A stretch of 64,000 nucleotides of DNA from an uncultured Roseburia sp. (GTDB lineage: Bacteria > Bacillota > Clostridia > Lachnospirales > Lachnospiraceae): the NCBI GenBank assembly GCA_947088345.1, contig CAMUGE010000006.1, positions 1-64,000 of the forward strand, read 5' to 3'. The translations under genes and the position numbers were made by a program. The first letter of the stretch is position 1. Every line of letters starts with the position of its first letter. Shown here one piece after another: positions 58,755-64,000 of the stretch. Below the pieces are notes generated by a model. It searched no databases, was not told where the DNA came from, and worked only from the letters and a program-made list of their open reading frames with translations.

Positions 58755-59717
58755 ATGAAACAAAACAAACCTGCTGCAGGGAATGCAGCCATGAACACGC
58801 CGGAACGACGCAGGGAGAGCAGAAGGCTCTACATGAAGAAGAACTGGCAGTTGTACGCTTTGTTGGTTCTGCCGCTGCTGTTCACCATTATCTTCAAGTT
58901 TGGTGCATATGCGGGACTGACAATCGCGTTCAAGGACTACAAGGTAGCGAAAGGATATGCCGGGAGTCCTTGGGTAGGATTTGAAGTTTTTCAGAAAGTA
59001 TTTTCCGACAGGCGTTTCGGGCCGGCAGTTTGGAATACGCTGCTGTTGAACATACTGGATTTAATATTCAGTTTTCCGATGCCGATTATACTTGCACTGG
59101 TCTTAAATGAGATTCGCTGCAAATGGTTTAAGCGCGTATCGCAGACACTGTTATATTTACCGCACTTTCTTTCATGGGTTATCATCGGCGCGCTGGCTTA
59201 TCAGCTGTTCCAGGTCGGAAACGGCGTGATCAATGTACTGATCCAGAAAGTGGGCGGATCTGAAGTTCCATTTTTGCAGAGCGACGGCTGGTGGCTGTTT
59301 ACATATGTACTGATTGGTGTCTGGCAGACGATGGGGTGGGGCACGATCCTCTACCTTGCGGCGATTACCAGTGTAAGCCCCGAGCTTTATGAAGCGGCAA
59401 GGGTAGACGGCGCGGGCCGCTGGAAACAGTGTCTTCACGTTACGCTTCCATGTATCCGCGGCACAATCGTTACGCTGCTGATCATGAACTTAGGTAAAGT
59501 AATGCAGGGTTCTTTCGAGCGAATCTATGCATTGACAAATGCAAAAGCAACCAAGTATACGACGACGATTCCGGTGCTCGTGTTCCGCTGGGGTATTGAG
59601 AGCGGAAAGCTCAGCGAATCTACCGCCATCGGACTGTTCCAGTCGGTGATCGGTCTGATTCTGGTAGTGGCATCTGACTATATCGCAAAACGTCTCGGCG
59701 AAGACGGATTAATTTAA
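58755..59717 (+). CDS. Sugar ABC transporter permease, LplB-type
   Basis: A 320-residue membrane protein with six TM helices and the cytoplasmic EAA loop EAARVDGAGRWKQCLHVTLP, which contacts the ATPase. It is a CUT1-subfamily permease of the LplB/YtcP-YteP group that imports complex oligosaccharides, including unsaturated rhamnogalacturonan fragments in Bacillus. A long polar N-terminus (about 1-33) precedes TM1. No ATPase gene is in the operon; a shared MsmX-like ATPase probably energises it, as in Bacillus. Confidence 0.92.
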   Translation: MKQNKPAAGNAAMNTPERRRESRRLYMKKNWQLYALLVLPLLFTIIFKFGAYAGLTIAFKDYKVAKGYAGSPWVGFEVFQKVFSDRRFGPAVWNTLLLNILDLIFSFPMPIILALVLNEIRCKWFKRVSQTLLYLPHFLSWVIIGALAYQLFQVGNGVINVLIQKVGGSEVPFLQSDGWWLFTYVLIGVWQTMGWGTILYLAAITSVSPELYEAARVDGAGRWKQCLHVTLPCIRGTIVTLLIMNLGKVMQGSFERIYALTNAKATKYTTTIPVLVFRWGIESGKLSESTAIGLFQSVIGLILVVASDYIAKRLGEDGLI

Positions 59718-59733
59718 GGGGGTGCTGAGAGGA

Positions 59734-60648
59734 ATGAGTAATACGAGCGTGGGAAAAAAGAAAAAAGTATGGACGGCAGCCAGAAAGAAAGATCTGGTAT
59801 TTGATATTATCTTTTATACATTGATGGTATTGATCAGCTTGATCTGTCTGTTTCCGTTTATTCACGTATTATCAAAATCAATCAGTGAAGAAGCGGCAGT
59901 TATTGCAAATAAGGTTGTGCTGTTTCCAAAAGGATTCAGCTTAAACGCTTATGAGAAAGTGTTTGCGGACAAATCCATTATGAGATCCATGTGGGTAACG
60001 ATTGTGGTAACGGTTACATTTACCGTGATCGGTATGTTCCTTACCGTATGCGCGGCATATGCATTAAGCCGTAAGGAGTTAAAGGGAAGAGGAATCATGT
60101 CGTTTTTGATTATGATGACGATGTATTTCGTGGCTGGTACCATCCCGGATTACTTGCTGATGAATAATCTTCATATGCTTGATACATGGTGGTGTATGAT
60201 TCTTCCGTTATGTTTTGCGCCATACAACCTGATGATTATGAAAAATAACTTTTCATCGAATATCCCGGACAGTTTGATTGAATCCGGCGTTATCGACGGG
60301 GCAGGACATTTCAGGATTCTTGCATCCATCGTGCTGCCGCTTTCCAAGCCGATCCTTGCATCCATCGCTCTGTTCTATGCAGTAGGCCGCTGGAATGCTT
60401 ATCAGGATGCGCTGTACTTTATCAAACAGCGTGTTGATTTAAGACCGCTGCAGTTAAAACTCTACTATCTGGTTGTAGCTGCCAATGAGTCATTTCAGGC
60501 AGAGGGAGGAAACGTCGGCGTACTGACAAACCCGGAAGTGCTGAAAGCAGCCTGCGTTATGTTTGCAACGCTGCCGATCATCTGTATCTATCCGTTTATC
60601 CAGAAGTATTTTGTACAGGGTACCATGGTAGGAGCCGTGAAAGGTTAA
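59734..60648 (+). CDS. Sugar ABC transporter permease, YtcP/UgpE-type
   Basis: A 304-residue partner permease with six TM helices and EAA-type loop SGVIDGAGHFRILASIVLP. Basic residues precede TM1 (about 25-45). The C-terminus YPFIQKYFVQGTMVGAVKG is typical of the YtcP/LplC group. The start ATG 59734 or the in-frame GTG 59722 share the AAGGGGGTG site; ATG is preferred. It lies 16 nt after the first permease. Confidence 0.92.
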   Translation: MSNTSVGKKKKVWTAARKKDLVFDIIFYTLMVLISLICLFPFIHVLSKSISEEAAVIANKVVLFPKGFSLNAYEKVFADKSIMRSMWVTIVVTVTFTVIGMFLTVCAAYALSRKELKGRGIMSFLIMMTMYFVAGTIPDYLLMNNLHMLDTWWCMILPLCFAPYNLMIMKNNFSSNIPDSLIESGVIDGAGHFRILASIVLPLSKPILASIALFYAVGRWNAYQDALYFIKQRVDLRPLQLKLYYLVVAANESFQAEGGNVGVLTNPEVLKAACVMFATLPIICIYPFIQKYFVQGTMVGAVKG

Positions 60649-60673
60649 AAAGATTTATTTTACTGGTTACACA

Positions 60674-60697
60674 GGTCTGTGCAGTTATGCACAGACC
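60674..60697 (+). other. 10-bp hairpin between permease and binding-protein genes
   Basis: GGTCTGTGCA (60674-60683), loop GTTA, TGCACAGACC (60688-60697), perfect. No T-run follows, so it is more likely an mRNA 3'-end stabiliser, processing site or weak terminator. Nothing else is evident in 60698-60874 apart from A/T-rich sequence with a TATAAT-like 60822 region. Confidence 0.6.
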
Positions 60698-60874
60698 GTA
60701 TGAAAGTAATTCGGGAGCGAACCAATCTCATTTGCAAAGCAATTATTAAATGGATTTGCGAATGATGCTGCGAACAGCAGCTATATTTTTTCTATCTTTT
60801 ATAAAAAAATATAAAAACCAGGTATAATGAAATAAAATTTGGGCAAAATGCCGAATATAGGAAAATTTTCCTTA

Positions 60875-60903
60875 TTGACAGATGAATAAAATTTTAGTAG
60901 AAT
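60875..60903 (+). promoter_or_regulatory. Separate promoter of the binding-protein gene
   Basis: Perfect TTGACA (60875-60880), 17-bp spacer, TAGAAT (60898-60903). It would let the binding protein be made in excess over the permeases. Confidence 0.75.
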
Positions 60904-60968
60904 GGTCACGAGCAATGGGATAGGCCTGTTGCCGGATCAAATATATACCAAATAAGGGAGGGTATTAT

Positions 60969-62696
60969 ATGAGAAAGAATCACCTGAAAAGGGGCATGGC
61001 AGTTCTGCTCTCAGCAGCAATGGCAGCAACGATGTTAGCTGGCTGTGGCGGCGGTGACGCAGAGACAGATGCCAATGCAAACAATGACAACAATGCCGAA
61101 GCAAACAATGACAATCAGGCAGACAACGATGCGGATGCAGATGCTGCAAACGATGATGTAGAAGATACATCTGCAGCAGATAATGCTGATGCGCCGGCAG
61201 GAGACTACACAGATTATTCTGCAGGTTTCCCGGAGAATGTAACAATCCAGATTCCGGTTTACGACCGTGCATTTGAGGGATGGAATGTAACAGACAACTA
61301 TTATACACAGTGGGTTCAGAAAGAATTCGGTGATAAGTATAATGTAACGGTTGAGTATGTTGCAATCGGACGTACCACAGAAGTTGCCGATTATATGCAG
61401 ATGATCGCAGCAGGTACAGCTCCTGACATTATCATGCACTATGATATGCCGCAGGCAGTTAACTACTATGGCGAGGGCGCTCTTCAGCCGCTTGATCTGG
61501 ATGAGATCGCTTACTATGCACCGACATATTACTCCAAACTTGCTGATACGATCGCTACTTACGGTTCCTTAGACGGACAGAATATGTTCTTCTTTGCAGA
61601 GCGTAACGCAATCTATTACAACTGGGTAACATTAATCCGTCAGGATTGGCTGGATCAGGTGGGCGCTGCTATGCCGACTAATCTGGATGAGTTAGAGGAA
61701 GTTGGAAGAAAATGGAAAGAGGCTGGCCTTGGAACACTTGGCGCACTGTTAGTACAGAACAGCTTCACTTATATGTATCCGTATTTTGACGACAGCATTT
61801 CAACAGAAGATTATGCAAAATATCTTGACTTAAACGTTGCTCCGTTTACATGGAAACCGACAGAAGATTATCTGAGAAGATTGAATGCACAGTACAACGA
61901 AGGCATTCTTGATCAGAACTTCTATCTGAAAGATGAAGATGCAAAATGGAAAGCTGCATTCGTAGCAGGCGAAGTAGGAACATACAGCTTCTATATCAAC
62001 AGCTCTACGGATGTTATCACATCCTTACTTGCTAACGATGCAAACGCAAAAGTTTCCGTTATGGATACAGGCGCAGGCAGCCCGTCCGGAAAAGCTTACT
62101 ACTATGAGTATCCGCCATATGGTATGATCATGGGTATCAACTCTACAACTTCTGATGAAGAGAGAGCTGCTGTATGGATGTTCTTAGACTGGATGATCCA
62201 GCCGGAGAACCTGACATTCTTCCAGAATGGTCCGGAAGGCGAAGCTTATGAGCTTGTTGACGGTGTTCCGACAGCAAAAGCTGATTACGAAGGCGAAGCT
62301 AAGAGATCTCAGAACAACAACAAAGACTACTGGTGCTTAGTACAGGAAGTTGTTGACCTTGGCGATGAGGAGTTAAACTACAAGGCTAACCTTGCTACAT
62401 TAGCTCCGGCAGGTTACGAAGACCTGATCAAAGCTTCTTATGATTACAACGTAGCTCAGGCTGATAACGGTATCGTTACACCGATCTTCACAAAGGTTAT
62501 CGCTGCAAGCAGTGACAATGCAGAGGCATTAAAAGCTGACTGGAAAGAGTTCTATGTAGATTGTATTACATGTAAACCGGATGAGTTTGATGCGAAGTAT
62601 GCTGAGCATTGCCAGACATACCTTGATGACGGTTATCAGGCAATCTTAGACGAGAAAACAGCTGCATTCTCAGCTGGCGATTATATCGCAAACTAA
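60969..62696 (+). CDS. Extracellular sugar-binding lipoprotein of the ABC importer
   Basis: A 575-residue lipoprotein of the LplA/YtcQ type. The signal peptide ends LAGC (Cys26). A long Asn/Asp/Ala linker follows (about 30-80), then a large two-lobe binding domain (ENVTIQIPVYDRAFEGWNVT; PDIIMHYDMPQAVNYYGEGA). Codon use is unusually uniform, with many C-ending codons (AAC, TAC, TTC, ATC) and GCT/GTT, unlike neighbouring genes, indicating very high expression. It captures oligosaccharides for the two upstream permeases. The GH88/GH105 gene downstream suggests unsaturated uronide-containing ligands (inference). Confidence 0.92.
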   Translation: MRKNHLKRGMAVLLSAAMAATMLAGCGGGDAETDANANNDNNAEANNDNQADNDADADAANDDVEDTSAADNADAPAGDYTDYSAGFPENVTIQIPVYDRAFEGWNVTDNYYTQWVQKEFGDKYNVTVEYVAIGRTTEVADYMQMIAAGTAPDIIMHYDMPQAVNYYGEGALQPLDLDEIAYYAPTYYSKLADTIATYGSLDGQNMFFFAERNAIYYNWVTLIRQDWLDQVGAAMPTNLDELEEVGRKWKEAGLGTLGALLVQNSFTYMYPYFDDSISTEDYAKYLDLNVAPFTWKPTEDYLRRLNAQYNEGILDQNFYLKDEDAKWKAAFVAGEVGTYSFYINSSTDVITSLLANDANAKVSVMDTGAGSPSGKAYYYEYPPYGMIMGINSTTSDEERAAVWMFLDWMIQPENLTFFQNGPEGEAYELVDGVPTAKADYEGEAKRSQNNNKDYWCLVQEVVDLGDEELNYKANLATLAPAGYEDLIKASYDYNVAQADNGIVTPIFTKVIAASSDNAEALKADWKEFYVDCITCKPDEFDAKYAEHCQTYLDDGYQAILDEKTAAFSAGDYIAN

Positions 62697-62733
62697 TTGA
62701 ACATTCATAGTGAAACCGCTATAAGAGTCTAGG

Positions 62734-62766
62734 AAAGGGCTGCTGCAATTTGCAGCAGCCCTTTTT
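62734..62766 (+). terminator. Strong terminator after the binding-protein gene
   Basis: AAAGGGCTGCTGCA and TGCAGCAGCCCTTT form a perfect GC-rich stem with a 2-3-nt loop, followed by TTTTT. Confidence 0.95.
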
Positions 62767-62788
62767 CTATCATTCTGTAGTGTGGGAG

Positions 62789-63015
62789 GAACTTCTATAG
62801 TTTATGGCAGAGGGCAAATCGTGAGAACAGTTCGCGCGAATAAGTTCTAATTCTCTAGCGTGAAAAGTACTTGTAAGGTTCATGCCAGAGGGCATTTCGC
62901 CAACAAGTACTAAGTTTCACGCTCTGGATATGAGATTCCGCGGAGCGGAATCATGGGAGTTAGCATGAACCTGGTCCAAATTCTGGAATCTCCCTGAAAC
63001 GCCATATATGGCGTT
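62789..63015 (+). other. Dyad-rich intergenic element (possible structured RNA or repeat)
   Basis: At least four stems lie in series. (1) GAACTT 62789-62794/AAGTTC 62842-62847, with an inner AGAAC...GTTCT dyad. (2) An 18-bp stem AGCGTGAAA+AGTACTTGT (62857-62874)/ACAAGTACT+TTTCACGCT (62903-62923, 3-nt bulge), capped by ATGCC/GGCAT. (3) GATTCCGC 62934-62941/GCGGAATC 62945-62952. (4) The perfect palindrome AACGCC...GGCGTT (62998-63015). CAGAGGGCA is repeated at about 62808-62816 and 62886-62894. GTTCATGC (62878-62885) can also pair with GCATGAAC (62963-62970). No frame is credible here. Function unknown. Confidence 0.55.
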
Positions 63016-63155
63016 GGATTTTCTGCATTGATTTCAGTCGCACCGAGCTTGTGAGTTGTTGTTTCGTGTTGAGAAGAATTTTTAATGCTCGTAGCAAAGA
63101 CATATTATGTTAAATCTTTATGGGGTTTTATAAAGTTGGTATATATTTTGATTGA

Positions 63156-63172
63156 GGCGTATCAAATACGCC
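63156..63172 (+). promoter_or_regulatory. Hairpin next to the GH88/105 ribosome binding site
   Basis: GGCGTAT (63156-63162), loop CAA, ATACGCC (63166-63172), perfect, ending five bases before GGAGG (63178-63182). It may modulate translation of the hydrolase or be an operator. 63016-63155 shows no clear feature. Confidence 0.5.
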
Positions 63173-63187
63173 GGAATGGAGGACAAA

Positions 63188-64000
63188 ATGGCAGGATTAG
63201 AATTTGACAAACAGCAGATTGAGGAAGTAATTGACAAGATTGTAACACGAACCATGCGCATGGATATGGTATGGGACTGGCCATGCGGAGTGGCTTATTA
63301 TGGAATCAGTAAAGCTTATGAAGTGACTAAGAATGAAAAATATCTGAACCTGATGAAAGAAAGGGTTGATAAATATATAGAACTGGGTCTGCCGGAAGTG
63401 TGGACTGTAAATGCATGCGCGATGGGCCACTGCCTGATTACGATTTATGAGGCAACGGATGATCAGAAATACTGGGATATTGTAATGAGCAAGGTGGATT
63501 ATCTGCGCAAAGAAGCGCTGCGTTTCGGCGATTCTGTATTGCAGCATACAGTATCTGCGAACAATGACTTTCCGGAGCAGGCATGGGCGGATACGTTATT
63601 TATGGCGGCATTTTTCCTGATGCGCGTTGGTGTGAAGTTAAAAGATGAGGAGATCATTGACGACGCGTTAAATCAGTATTACTGGCATATCCAGTATCTG
63701 CAGAATGAGGATTCCGGATTGTGGTATCATGGCTACAATAATATCACAAAGGATCATATGTCCGGTTTTTACTGGGGCAGGGCAAATTGCTGGGGCGCAT
63801 ATACCATGTCTCAGGTAGGCGTTATTTTGCCGGAGTGCTATCTGTATCCGAAATATCTGGAGATTGTCGGATCAATCAATGAGCAGTTGGCAGCGCTGAA
63901 AATGCTTCAGACCGATAACGGTTTATGGCGCACTATTTTGGATGACCCGGATTCGTATGAGGAAGTATCCGCATCTGCAGGAATTGCGGCAGCGATGATT
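63188..64000 (+). CDS. GH88/GH105 unsaturated glycuronyl hydrolase (partial)
   Basis: The first 271 residues of an (alpha/alpha)6-barrel hydrolase; the frame stays open to the window end. Family features: WPCGVAYYGISKAYE near the start; FPEQAWADTLFMAAFFL, in which the Asp of WADT is the expected catalytic residue; and WGRANCWGAYT, corresponding to the WxRGxGW motif. These enzymes hydrate the C4-C5 double bond of unsaturated glucuronyl or galacturonyl ends left by polysaccharide lyases (YteR type for rhamnogalacturonan). No signal peptide, so it acts on imported oligosaccharides, matching the adjacent importer. It is separated from the importer by a terminator and the structured region. Confidence 0.88.
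   Translation, partial: MAGLEFDKQQIEEVIDKIVTRTMRMDMVWDWPCGVAYYGISKAYEVTKNEKYLNLMKERVDKYIELGLPEVWTVNACAMGHCLITIYEATDDQKYWDIVMSKVDYLRKEALRFGDSVLQHTVSANNDFPEQAWADTLFMAAFFLMRVGVKLKDEEIIDDALNQYYWHIQYLQNEDSGLWYHGYNNITKDHMSGFYWGRANCWGAYTMSQVGVILPECYLYPKYLEIVGSINEQLAALKMLQTDNGLWRTILDDPDSYEEVSASAGIAAAMI

Noticed and set aside
61035-61439. Cysteine-rich - strand open frame
   Set aside because: Mirror of the Asn/Asp/Ala linker of the binding protein; repetitive GCA/AAC codons create Cys/Val codons in antisense.

Overview
The window (64 kb, moderate GC, dense same-strand gene packing, many lipoproteins, Cache/GGDEF/MCP signalling proteins, long-form HPF, PadR and DUF4097 genes) looks like a chromosome segment of a gut-type Firmicute, most likely Lachnospiraceae (Clostridium cluster XIVa). 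This placement is inferred from gene content, since no rRNA is present. Almost every gene is on the + strand. The - strand exceptions are a 5'-truncated dacF, a 28-residue type I toxin and a group II intron relic. No tRNA, rRNA or CRISPR array was seen.

Layout. 1-523: frameshifted remnants of unknown coding sequence, then a promoter. 524-4190: the SRP/ribosome operon ylxM-ffh-rpsP-khpA-rimM-trmD, with a terminator after khpA; rplS does not follow trmD. 4243-8691: a CE2-like acetyl esterase, an overlapping DUF3990/DUF3791-like pair, and a fused PD-(D/E)XK nuclease/Rad3-type helicase. 8764-19901: a Cache chemoreceptor, purL with a terminator, an unknown protein overlapping a membrane diguanylate cyclase, maf, a parvulin lipoprotein and a MATE exporter. 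19956-25830: uppP, a small membrane protein, a glycosyltransferase, queH, argH and asd.

25831-26391 is an RNA-regulated toxin locus: a holin-like peptide on the - strand, a convergent antisense RNA on the + strand, and a 5'-leader hairpin that can compete with the ribosome binding site. 26392-30898: an intracellular subtilase, cardiolipin synthase, the truncated dacF facing an AraC/DUF3795 pair. 31043-37674 is a sensory island: a solute-binding lipoprotein directly followed by a Cache-GGDEF-EAL protein, then a FIST sensor protein directly followed by a soluble chemoreceptor.

38019-42220 is the pantothenate/CoA operon (DUF2520 dehydrogenase, panB, panC, panD, coaBC). Then come an XRE regulator with direct-repeat operators, UDP-glucose dehydrogenase, hpf, and the 3' end of a group II intron (RT tail, domain V, domain VI). 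45872-50359: ddl, murF, a small protein and recJ. 50411-55138: a divergent soluble MCP-like protein, an autoregulated PadR-DUF1700-DUF4097 envelope module and a CapA protein. 55369-58432: alpha-phosphoglucomutase and a GH3 hexosaminidase.

58755-64000 is a carbohydrate-uptake locus: two LplB/YtcP-type permeases, a lipoprotein binding protein with its own promoter, a dyad-rich intergenic stretch of about 250 nt that may be a structured RNA or repeat element, and a GH88/GH105 unsaturated glycuronyl hydrolase cut by the window end. The set fits import and processing of lyase-generated pectic oligosaccharides; the substrate is inferred.
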